Source: JBBDXI01 sp040902425
Lineage (GTDB): Bacteria; Planctomycetota; Phycisphaerae; Phycisphaerales; UBA1924
Direction: 5' to 3'
Assembly (NCBI GenBank): GCA_040902425.1
Contig: JBBDXI010000007.1
Coordinates: forward strand, 1 to 50,329
DNA length: 50,329 nt
The position numbers and the translations under genes are program-made. The notes under the pieces were generated by a model that was not told the DNA's origin, searched no databases, and saw only the letters and a list, made by a program, of their open reading frames with translations. Positions within the stretch are counted from its first letter, which is position 1. Each line of letters starts with the position of its first letter. Below are positions 36,131-43,214 of this stretch, piece after piece.

Positions 36131-37548
36131 ACCTCCCGGAGCAGGGGGATCGACTCCTCCCCGATCAACCTCAGCCGGAGCATCGCCAGGGCGCTGGCGA
36201 CGGACCAGGCGCGGATCGTGTCGCGGGTGCCGGCGAAGAGGAGCCGTCGCGAAACAGTCGCCGGCGCACCGCTGCGCGCCGAAGACGCCGCGAGCGGTGG
36301 CCCCCGGGAGCAGGCCGCGATCCAGACCGTGCCCACGGGCTTGTCGGGCGTGCCGCCATCCGGGCCCGCGATGCCGGTGATGGCGAGGCAGTGGTCCGCG
36401 CCAGAGCGTTCAAGCCCCCCCGCGGCCATGGCCCCCGCCACCTCGCCGCTGACCGCGCCGTGGGCCCGGAGGAGGGCGTCGGGGACGCCGACGAGGGCGG
36501 ACTTGAGCTCGTTGGTATAGGTGACCCAGCCGCCGCGGTAGGTGGCGCTGCAGCCGGGGACTGTCGTGATCGCCCCGCCGAGCAGGCCGCCGGTGCAGGA
36601 CTCGACGGTGGCCAGGGTCTCCTTCCGCTCGCCCAGGAGTCGGACGAGGACCGAGGCGAGCGTGTCGTCGGTGTCGCCGAAGAGGTAGGGGCCGAGGCGC
36701 TCGCGGATGGTGCGCTCGACGGCGGCGACCTCGGGCGGGGCGACGGGGTACACGAGGGGCGGGTTCGCACTGCTGCGCGGCGAAGACGCCGCGAGCAGGG
36801 TGCCGGATTGGCGTTCGTCAGCCGGTGTCTCGAAGCGGATACGGCAGGTGACGACGCCCCGGCGGACGGTGGTGCCGACGAGGGGGTTTCGGTCGCGGCC
36901 CATCAGGTCGGCCAGGAGCGTGGCCACGTCGCTCTCGCCGAGGCCGAAGGCGTGCAGGGCGCGGGTGACGATGCGGCGGGCGGGGCGGAGGAGGGGACGG
37001 ATGTGGGCGTCGAAGAGGCCGCGCATCTCGGTCGGCGGGCCAGGGAGGCAGGCGATGTCGGCGGGGGGCGGGCGTGGGGGGGGGGGGGGGGGGNNNNNNN
37101 NNNAGAGCCCCCCTACCCGGGGCACCCAGAGGCCGGGGGCGGTGCCGCGGGCGTTGGGGAGGCAGCGGGCGCTCGCCGGGCGGAGGGCCTGGACGGCGTT
37201 GATCTCGGGCATCGGGCGGGCGCGCCCGGCGAACCACGCCCGGATCTGGGCCAGGGCCTCCTCGTCGGTCACCAGGGGCTCGCCCAGGGCCTCGGCGAGG
37301 GCGGAGCGGGTCAGGTCATCCTCGGTGGGGCCGAGGCCGCCGGTGACGAGGACGAGGTCGGCGGCGGCGGCCAGGCGGGTGAGGGCGGCGGCGATGGCGT
37401 CGCGATCGTCGGGGACGGTGGCGTGCCCGACCGGCATGATGCCCGCGGCGGCGAGCTGCTCGGAGAGCCAGGCGGAGTTGGTGTCGAGGCCCTGGCCGAG
37501 GACCAGCTCATCGCCGACGGAGAGGATGGCCGCTGTCCGGTGGGGCAT
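36121..37548 (-). CDS. cinA: CinA-like protein (MoaB domain plus NMN deamidase) with in-frame repeats
   Basis: A 475-residue two-domain protein. The N-terminal MoaB/Mog-like domain (ILSVGDELVLGQGLDTNSAWL, VTGGLGPTEDDLTR) is attributed in the family to ADP-ribose/CoA-pyrophosphatase-type activity. The C-terminal PncC domain deamidates NMN for NAD recycling, with ESCTGG and GIAGPDGG. Usual length is about 415; the excess comes from insertions. Two are family-A palindromes (residues about 250-261, TLLAASSPRSSA; and about 417-428, PPLAASSARSGA). A third lies at residues about 146-158, where a poly-C tract encoding Pro and a 10-N gap sit next to a repeat-like CCCGGGTAGGGGGGCTCT. The stop codon lies in another repeat. 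TACCCT 6 nt before the ATG suggests a leaderless mRNA. Confidence 0.9.
   Translation of the reverse strand: MPHRTAAILSVGDELVLGQGLDTNSAWLSEQLAAAGIMPVGHATVPDDRDAIAAALTRLAAAADLVLVTGGLGPTEDDLTRSALAEALGEPLVTDEEALAQIRAWFAGRARPMPEINAVQALRPASARCLPNARGTAPGLWVPRVGGLXXXXPPPPPPRPPPADIACLPGPPTEMRGLFDAHIRPLLRPARRIVTRALHAFGLGESDVATLLADLMGRDRNPLVGTTVRRGVVTCRIRFETPADERQSGTLLAASSPRSSANPPLVYPVAPPEVAAVERTIRERLGPYLFGDTDDTLASVLVRLLGERKETLATVESCTGGLLGGAITTVPGCSATYRGGWVTYTNELKSALVGVPDALLRAHGAVSGEVAGAMAAGGLERSGADHCLAITGIAGPDGGTPDKPVGTVWIAACSRGPPLAASSARSGAPATVSRRLLFAGTRDTIRAWSVASALAMLRLRLIGEESIPLLREVPG
36267..36299. repeat. Family-A 33-bp palindrome in cinA, copy 1
   Basis: Outer arms CACCGCT/AGCGGTG and inner arms CGCGCCG/CGCCGCG (one mismatch) with an AAGA loop and a one-base bulge. 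33 bp is 11 codons. The outer arms carry compensatory changes relative to the CACTGCT/AGCAGTG form. Confidence 0.85.
36768..36800. repeat. Family-A 33-bp palindrome in cinA, copy 2
   Basis: CACTGCT, inner arms CGCGGCG/CGCCGCG perfect, AAGA loop, right outer arm AGCAG followed by a small change (GGTG instead of TG). Confidence 0.85.
37094..37103. other. Assembly gap (10 N) in cinA
   Basis: Ten N preceded by a run of about 18 G and followed by AGAGCCCCCCTACCCGGG, which resembles an edge of the repeat family at 36017-36130. The poly-G tract or a hidden palindrome probably broke the assembly. Confidence 0.95.
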
Positions 37549-37554
37549 CGGGGA

Positions 37555-37560
37555 AGGGTA
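37555..37560 (-). promoter_or_regulatory. -10-like box directly before cinA
   Basis: Minus-strand TACCCT ends 6 nt before the cinA ATG, without a Shine-Dalgarno. Confidence 0.35.
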
Positions 37561-37613
37561 GAGCGGGGGGCGGCGTGGGCGGCGCCGGCGATATGCTCTG
37601 GGCGGAGGGCACC

Positions 37614-39341
37614 ATGACGACCATGTTCCGATCGATGCTCATCGCGGCGGCGTCGCTGGCGGGCGCGGCGGCCTCGGCCCAGCCGGTGACGGTCTATTTC
37701 AACGGGAACATCATCACGGTGGGCAGCGAGCGGCCGCGGGCGACGGCGCTGGCGGTGCAGGGGGAGCGGATCGTGGCGGTGGGGACGGATGAGGAGGTCC
37801 GGCGGGCCGTGACGGAGCGGGGCGAGGAGCCCGGCGAGGTCGACCTGAAGGGGCGGACGGTGCTGCCGGGGCTGACGGACTGCCACGGGCACATCGGCAA
37901 CCTGGGCGCGTTCGGGCTTGGGGTCCTGGAGCTGTCGTCGGCGAAGTCGTTCGACGAGGCTGTGGCGAAGGTCAAGGAGGCGGCCTCGAAGAAGCCCGCG
38001 GGCGAGTGGGTGCTCGGGGGGCGGTGGGACCACGAGTCGTGGGAGGTCAAGGCGCTGCCCTCGCACGCGGCCCTGTCTGAGGCGACGCCGGAGCACCCGG
38101 TGTGGCTGCGGCGGGTGGATGGGCACGCGGCCATCGCGAACCGCGGGGCGATGGAGTTGGCGGGGGTGACGCGGGAGACGAAGAGCCCGTCGGGTGGCGA
38201 GATAGTCCGCGATGAGAAGGGCGAGCCGACGGGCGTGTTCGTGGACAACGCGATGGCGCTCATACAGATGGTCATCCCCGCATCCGCCCGGGGCGAGCCG
38301 GAGGAGCTGATCCTCAAGGCGCAGGAGATGTGCCTGGCGTCGGGGCTGACGAGCGTGCACGACGCGGGGGTGTCGCCGGGGGAGATCGCGCTCTACCAGC
38401 GGCTGCAGCGGGAGGGGAGGCTGAAGCTGCGGGTGTACGCGATGGTGTCGGGGCCGTATGCGCTGAAGTGGTTCGACGCCAACGCGCCGATCATCGCGGG
38501 GCGAGGGNNNNNNNNNNGGCTGACGGTGCGGGCGGCGAAGCTGTACATGGATGGGGCGATGGGCTCGCGCGGGGCGTGGCTGCTGGAGCCGTACGCGGAC
38601 CGGCCCACGGGGAGCGACGGCCAGCCGTGGACGGGGCTGGCGGTGGCGGACCCGGCGTTCATCGAGGCGGTGGCGAGGCACGGGCTGGAGAAGGGGTACC
38701 AGGTGTGCACGCACGCGATCGGCGACCGGGCGAACCGGGAGGTGCTGGGGGCCTACGCGCGGGCGATCAGCGGGCGGTACGCGGGGACGGACGAGAACGA
38801 GGCGTCGCGGAACCACCGGTTCCGGATCGAGCACGCGCAGCTGGTGTCGCTCGATGATGTGCACCGGTTCGGGCAGTGGGCGATCATCGCCTCGATGCAG
38901 CCGACGCACTGCACCAGCGACATGCGGTGGGTCGAGGCGCGGGTGGGGGCCAAGCGGGCGGAGGGGGCGTACGCGTGGGTGAGCCTGCTGAGCGCGGGGG
39001 CGGTGGTGGCGGGGGGGAGCGACTTCCCGGTGGAGAGCCACAACCCGTTCCTGGGCATCTACGCCGCCGTGACGCGGCAGACGCCCGAGGGGCAGCCGGA
39101 GGGCGGGTGGAGGCCGACGCAGAAGATGCTGCGGATGGACGGGGTGTACGCGTTCACGCGGAGCGCCGCGTACGCGGCGTTCGAGGAGAAGGACCGGGGG
39201 ACGCTGGAGGCGGGGAAGCTGGCCGATTTCGTGGTGATCGACCGGGACATCGAGAAGTGTGAGCCGAAGGAGATCCTGGGGACGCGGGTGCTGCGGACGG
39301 TGATCGGCGGGGAGACGGTGTACGAGGCCGGGGAGGAGTAA
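37614..39341 (+). CDS. Exported YtcJ-like amidohydrolase (with 10-N gap)
   Basis: A 575-residue metal-dependent hydrolase of the amidohydrolase-3/YtcJ family. A signal peptide (MTTMFRSMLIAAASLAGAAASAQ) suggests export. The metal-binding DCHGHIGN follows the entry strand (GRTVLPGLT), with the later conserved VCTHAIGDRAN, RIEHAQLV and GGSDFPVES segments and the C-terminal LEAGKLADFVVIDRD. The physiological substrate of this family is largely unknown. A 10-N gap (38508-38517) lies before LTVRAAKLYMDGAMGSRGAW; the frame continues. GGAGGG precedes the ATG at 37614. The stop codon abuts a CGCGGAG-type repeat. Confidence 0.9.
   Translation: MTTMFRSMLIAAASLAGAAASAQPVTVYFNGNIITVGSERPRATALAVQGERIVAVGTDEEVRRAVTERGEEPGEVDLKGRTVLPGLTDCHGHIGNLGAFGLGVLELSSAKSFDEAVAKVKEAASKKPAGEWVLGGRWDHESWEVKALPSHAALSEATPEHPVWLRRVDGHAAIANRGAMELAGVTRETKSPSGGEIVRDEKGEPTGVFVDNAMALIQMVIPASARGEPEELILKAQEMCLASGLTSVHDAGVSPGEIALYQRLQREGRLKLRVYAMVSGPYALKWFDANAPIIAGRGXXXXLTVRAAKLYMDGAMGSRGAWLLEPYADRPTGSDGQPWTGLAVADPAFIEAVARHGLEKGYQVCTHAIGDRANREVLGAYARAISGRYAGTDENEASRNHRFRIEHAQLVSLDDVHRFGQWAIIASMQPTHCTSDMRWVEARVGAKRAEGAYAWVSLLSAGAVVAGGSDFPVESHNPFLGIYAAVTRQTPEGQPEGGWRPTQKMLRMDGVYAFTRSAAYAAFEEKDRGTLEAGKLADFVVIDRDIEKCEPKEILGTRVLRTVIGGETVYEAGEE
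38508..38517. other. Assembly gap (10 N) in amidohydrolase gene
   Basis: Ten N between GGGCGAGGG and GGCTGACGG; true length unknown. Confidence 0.95.
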
Positions 39342-39388
39342 CCACGGAGCCCACGGGGGGCGCGGAGGGCGGGCGCAGAGAGAGGTCC
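39342..39388. repeat. Solo CGCGGAG-type repeat end
   Basis: Directly after the amidohydrolase stop codon come CCACGGAG, GGGCGCGGAGGG and GGGCGCAGAGAGAGG units like those of the 31081 element and the GxxExxY arms. No inverted partner is seen before the next gene. Confidence 0.5.
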
Positions 39389-39417
39389 GGGACGAGTTGA
39401 GCGCGGTGCGAGGGGGG

Positions 39418-39445
39418 TTGATCGGGGCGAGGCCTCTTGTAGACT
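39418..39445 (+). promoter_or_regulatory. Possible promoter for the 302-aa gene
   Basis: TTGATC (39418-39423) and TAGACT (39440-39445) are 16 bp apart. The predicted leader to the ATG at 39584 is about 130 nt and includes a small hairpin TCCCGC/GCGGGA (39526-39545). Confidence 0.4.
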
Positions 39446-39583
39446 GGGCGTTGCCGAGCATCCGGCTCGCGCGTGCGTGATCGGACGGTCCTTGAGCTGC
39501 GCGGGCCGGGCTGTTGTGTCGCGCATCCCGCGCTTTCTTGCGGGAGCATGGGTGCGGAGCGACGTTCAGATAAGGAGCACGCC

Positions 39584-40492
39584 ATGAAGTCGATGCCGAG
39601 GCCCGCAGCGCCGGGGTTGAAGAAGGCCGCCCGGGAGGCCGTGGGCCACCTGAAGTCGAGGCTCCCGCTTCCGGGGCGGCCGGGCGGGGACCCGTCGCCG
39701 GCGGAGCTGGCCGCGGCCCGTGTGGAGGTCAACGGGCTGCTCGGGCGCGTGAAGCAGTCGCGGATGGGTGGCCGGCGCGAGGTGGCGCTGCTGGAGGAGT
39801 GCCTGGTGGAGCGGATCGCGCGAGGCGGGAGCTTCGAGGACTTCGCGGCCGATCTGCGGCGGCGGGCGGAGGCGGAGGTGGCGCGGCATCGGGCGCTCAT
39901 CGACCGCCTGGCGGGTCTGGCCGGGGCGCTGCGCCCGCCCGGGGTGCGGCAGCGGCTGCGGCACGAGGTGATCATGCCGGCGGGCGCCGGCCGGCTGACG
40001 GGCCAGGAGGCGTGGGACGCGGCGGACGCCGTGATGGGCCGGCGTGTGCTGCGCGAGGCCGAGCCGGCGGCGCCGGCGTGGAGCTTGGTGCTGGGCGTGA
40101 GCGCGGAGGCCGGGGCCGTGCTGGGGGTCGAGGGCTCGAGGGGATTGAGCGGCGCGCGGCACCGCAACGTGTGCGTCGTGGACTCGCTGACGGTGGCGGT
40201 GGGGCTGTACGCCGGCGTGGCCGCGGCGGCGAAGGTGTCGGCGTCGCCCTGCGCGCCTCAGGACCTGGACGGGTTCGCGGTGTGCTGCGGGCTGGGGGGG
40301 ACGCTGTACGTGGGGCTCGGGGTCGGGGCGGGGTTTGTGCCGATGGGGATCATCAAGGACCCGATGGGGCTGCCGATGATCGACTGGCGGTTCGACGGCG
40401 TCTCGGTGGCGGTGAGCGGCGGGGGGGAGATCCAGGTCTCGATCGGGTTCGAGTATTCGATCGTGACGAACCTGCGGGGGCAGGTTGCGTGA
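39584..40492 (+). CDS. Hypothetical protein, unknown family
   Basis: A 302-residue protein that I do not recognise. The N-terminal half is basic and helical (Arg/Leu/Glu-rich, about 1-150, with a run of AEAEVARHRALIDRLAGLAGALR). The C-terminal half is Gly/Val-rich with weakly hydrophobic beta-like strands (SLVLGVSAEAGAVLGVEG, DSLTVAVGLYAGVAAAAKV, GTLYVGLGVGAGFVPMG, VSVAVSGGGEIQVSIGFEYS), which could form a barrel or sandwich. There is no signal peptide. The ATG at 39584 has AAGGAG 6 nt upstream, so translation is well supported. Convergent with pyk. Confidence 0.68.
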   Translation: MKSMPRPAAPGLKKAAREAVGHLKSRLPLPGRPGGDPSPAELAAARVEVNGLLGRVKQSRMGGRREVALLEECLVERIARGGSFEDFAADLRRRAEAEVARHRALIDRLAGLAGALRPPGVRQRLRHEVIMPAGAGRLTGQEAWDAADAVMGRRVLREAEPAAPAWSLVLGVSAEAGAVLGVEGSRGLSGARHRNVCVVDSLTVAVGLYAGVAAAAKVSASPCAPQDLDGFAVCCGLGGTLYVGLGVGAGFVPMGIIKDPMGLPMIDWRFDGVSVAVSGGGEIQVSIGFEYSIVTNLRGQVA

Positions 40493-40528
40493 GGGGAGCG
40501 GTCGAGGGTGGGCGAGCGGTCCCCTGCC

Positions 40529-42082
40529 TCACGCCTGGTGCGCTCGGTAGCCGCCCCGCGGGTCGCCGATGTAGAGAATGGCGAGTGAGTTGGTCGCCTT
40601 GACCTCGCCGAGCGGCTTGCCGGCGAGCAGCACGACCGGGTCGCTCTTCTTGACCCAGCCGCGCGCGAGCAGGTCGCGCTCCACGAGCTCGGTGAAGGCC
40701 CCCAGGCCGCGGGGGGCGGGGGCGTGGACGGGGGTGACGCCCTTGAGCAGGGTCATGCGGCGGGCGGCGATGGGGCTGCTGGTGTAGGCGATGATGGGGA
40801 TGCGGAAATCGTTCTGGCTCAGGTAGCGGGCCGTGCCGCCGGCCTGGGACCAGCAGGCGATCAGCTTCGCGCCGATGTCGCCGGCGATGTCCCGGGCGCC
40901 GTGGGCGAGGGCCGCGGTCGGGTAGCGGCTCTCGACCAGTTTCGCCGGGGGCGCGGCCTCGCGGTGCAGCGCGGCGTCGCCGGCCTCGGCGGCGGCGATC
41001 GTCCGGCGCATGGTCTCGACGGCGAGCAGCGGGTACTTCCCCACGGCGGTCTCGGCGGAGAGCATGACGGCGTCGGCGCCGTCGAAGATGGCGTTGGCGA
41101 TGTCGCTCACCTCGGCGCGGGTGGGGCTGGGGCGGTCGATCATCGTCTCGAGCATCTGCGTGGCGACGATGCAGGGCTTGCCGTGGTCCTGGCAGGCGGC
41201 CACGATCCGCTTCTGGGCGACGGGGACCTGGGCGAGGTCCATCTCGACGCCGAGGTCGCCGCGGGCGACCATGATCGCGTCGGCGGCCTCCACGATGCGG
41301 TGGAGGTCGGCGAGGGCCTGGGGCTTCTCGATCTTGGCGACGACGGGGATGGCGCAGCCGAGGGCGGCGGCCGCGGGGTCGTCGCGCCAGCGGCCGACGG
41401 GGCACATGCCGGCGAGGCGGGCCTTGAGTTCGAGCACCTCCTCGGCGCGCCGGACGAAGGAGAGGGCGAGGAAGTCCAGCCCGTGCTCGACGGCCCACTC
41501 GACCCAGCGCCAGTCGGCGTCGGTGATGGCGGGGACGGAGAGCGTGCTGTCGGGGATGTTGATGCCCTTGCCGGTGGTGATCCGGCCGCCGGTGGTGACG
41601 CGGGCGAGGAGGTCGTCGCCTTGCCCGCCCGCACGTTCCACGGCGAGCATGCGGACTGCGCCGTCGTCGATGAGGATGCGGTCGCCGGGGCGGACCTCAT
41701 CGACAAGGGCGGGGTAGGTGAGGGGGAGGATGGCGACGCCGTGCTCGACGGAGGCGACCGAGGCGCCGGGGCGGAAGATGACATCCTGCCCGGCGTGGAC
41801 TTCGATCCCCCCGGCCGGCGCCTGCCCGACGCGGATCTTGGGGCCGCAGAGGTCGCCGAGGACGGCGACGGGGCGGCCGGCCTCCGCCGAGGCGGAGCGG
41901 ACGGTCATCAGCCGCCGCAGGTGGGAGGCGGCATCTCCGTGGGAGAAGTTGAGGCGGAAGACGGAGACGCCGGCCTCGATCAGGCGGGCGACGGTCTCGG
42001 GCGACTCGCTCGCGGGGCCGAGGGTGGCGACGATCTTGGCGAGTGTGGGGCGGGGGGAGTCGGGCATGTGGTGGTGGTGCAT
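40529..42082 (-). CDS. pyk: Pyruvate kinase
   Basis: Last step of glycolysis: phosphoenolpyruvate plus ADP to pyruvate plus ATP; 517 residues. Hallmarks: TKIVATLGPASES-like opening (AKIVATLGPASES), FRLNFSHG, DLCGPKIRVG, the catalytic lysine segment VVAKIEKPQAL, MVARGDLGVEM, ATQMLETMI and SAETAVGKYP. A roughly 18-residue loop (MCPVGRWRDDPAAAALGCA) before the IEKP strand is longer than usual. The start could be 42082 (MHHHHMPDSP) or 42067; neither has a good ribosome binding site. The His4 is natural sequence, not a tag. A perfect family-A palindrome lies 31 bp upstream. Confidence 0.95.
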   Translation of the reverse strand: MHHHHMPDSPRPTLAKIVATLGPASESPETVARLIEAGVSVFRLNFSHGDAASHLRRLMTVRSASAEAGRPVAVLGDLCGPKIRVGQAPAGGIEVHAGQDVIFRPGASVASVEHGVAILPLTYPALVDEVRPGDRILIDDGAVRMLAVERAGGQGDDLLARVTTGGRITTGKGINIPDSTLSVPAITDADWRWVEWAVEHGLDFLALSFVRRAEEVLELKARLAGMCPVGRWRDDPAAAALGCAIPVVAKIEKPQALADLHRIVEAADAIMVARGDLGVEMDLAQVPVAQKRIVAACQDHGKPCIVATQMLETMIDRPSPTRAEVSDIANAIFDGADAVMLSAETAVGKYPLLAVETMRRTIAAAEAGDAALHREAAPPAKLVESRYPTAALAHGARDIAGDIGAKLIACWSQAGGTARYLSQNDFRIPIIAYTSSPIAARRMTLLKGVTPVHAPAPRGLGAFTELVERDLLARGWVKKSDPVVLLAGKPLGEVKATNSLAILYIGDPRGGYRAHQA

Positions 42083-42112
42083 AGTGCCCGGAAGCGGCGC
42101 ACGGGGCAACTG

Positions 42113-42145
42113 CACTGCTGCGCGGCGAGGACGCCGCGAGCAGTG
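42113..42145. repeat. Family-A 33-bp palindrome, intergenic copy
   Basis: Perfect outer arms CACTGCT/AGCAGTG (42113-42119, 42139-42145) and inner arms CGCGGCG/CGCCGCG (42121-42127, 42132-42138), one-base bulge, AGGA loop. It is between the oppF stop and the pyk start on the same strand and may act as an mRNA-end hairpin for the opp operon. Confidence 0.9.
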
Positions 42146-42164
42146 GCACCCGGGGATGGGAGCG

Positions 42165-43214
42165 TCAGGGGACGGCCCAGCAGGCGACGTGCTGGCCCGG
42201 GGCGGCGGGGCGTGGTTCCAGCGGCGGCATCTCGACCCGGCACCGGTCCATCACGAGCGGGCAGCGGCCGGCGAAGGGGCAGCCGGGGGGCGGGGAGATG
42301 GGGCTGGGCACATCGCCACGCAGCACCGTCAGCGGGCGTCGCTCGTCGGGGTCGTCGATCGGGTTGGCGCCGAGCAGCGCCCGCGTGTAGGGGTGCTTCG
42401 CCCGCTCGTGCAGGTCCTGGCAGGGGAGCTCCTCGACGATGTGGCCGAGGTACATCACGATCACGCGGTCGCAGAAGTGCTCGATGACCTTCAGGTCGTG
42501 GCTGATGAAGAGCAGCGTGAGCCCGAGCTGGTCCTTCAGGTCCATCATGAGGTTGAGGACCTGGGCCTGGATGGAGACGTCGAGGGCCGAGACCGGCTCG
42601 TCGGCGACGATGAACTCCGGGAGCAGGGCGAGGGCGCGGGCGATGCCGATGCGCTGGCGCTGGCCGCCGCTGAACTCGTGGGGGAACTTGCCCTTGGCCT
42701 CGGGGCGGAGGCCGACCTGGGCGATGACCTGGTCGATGTAGGGTTCCACCTGCGCCTTCGGGACGACGCCGTGGAAGAGGACGGCCTCGCGGAGGATGCC
42801 GGCGACGGTCTGGCGCGGGTTCAGGGAGGAGTAGGGGTCCTGGAAGATGATCTGCATCCGCCGGCGGATAGGGACCATCGCGGCGTGGTCGAGCGTGGTG
42901 ATGTCCCGGCCCCCGTAGAGGACCTGACCGCTGGTGCTCTCGATGAGGCGGATGATGAGCTTGCCGAGTGTGGACTTCCCGCACCCCGACTCGCCGACGA
43001 CGCCGACGGTCTCGCCTTTGGCGATGGAGAAGGAGACGCCGTTGACGGCGTGGACCCTGGCCTGGACGGTGTTGAGGATGCCGCCGCGGACGGGGAAGTG
43101 CTTGACAAGGTTGCGGACCTCGACGAGGGGGGCGCCGGGGCGTTGCCGGGTGCCATTGCTCGCGGCGTCTTCGCCGCGCAGCAGTGCTGAGTGAGGTGGA
43201 GTTGCTGCGCTCAC
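42165..43214 (-). CDS. oppF: Oligopeptide ABC transporter ATP-binding protein OppF-type
   Basis: Second ATPase of a peptide importer, 349 residues. Walker A GESGCGKST (74-82), signature SGGQRQR (182-188), Walker B FIVADEP (201-207), and the Cys-containing C-terminal oligopeptide-transporter region (GCPFAGRCPLVMDRC). It starts with GTG at 43214, overlapping the oppD stop (GTGA). Residues about 10-21 (ALLRGEDAASNG) are encoded by an in-frame family-A palindrome, so the element has become the N-terminal tail ahead of the ATPase domain. Confidence 0.92.
   Translation of the reverse strand: MSAATPPHSALLRGEDAASNGTRQRPGAPLVEVRNLVKHFPVRGGILNTVQARVHAVNGVSFSIAKGETVGVVGESGCGKSTLGKLIIRLIESTSGQVLYGGRDITTLDHAAMVPIRRRMQIIFQDPYSSLNPRQTVAGILREAVLFHGVVPKAQVEPYIDQVIAQVGLRPEAKGKFPHEFSGGQRQRIGIARALALLPEFIVADEPVSALDVSIQAQVLNLMMDLKDQLGLTLLFISHDLKVIEHFCDRVIVMYLGHIVEELPCQDLHERAKHPYTRALLGANPIDDPDERRPLTVLRGDVPSPISPPPGCPFAGRCPLVMDRCRVEMPPLEPRPAAPGQHVACWAVP
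43154..43186. repeat. Family-A 33-bp palindrome in oppF
   Basis: Inverted orientation relative to the other copies: CATTGCT (43154), inner arms CGCGGCG/CGCCGCG, loop TCTT, bulge C, AGCAGTG (43180-43186). Translated within OppF. Confidence 0.88.

Noticed and set aside
40492..40525. Hairpin AGGGGA/TCCCCT between the 302-aa gene and pyk as terminator
   Set aside because: Only 6 bp with a long loop and no T-run; too weak to list.
42067..42082. His4 run at the pyruvate kinase start as a cloning tag
   Set aside because: Only four His, no vector context; flanked by normal genome sequence.
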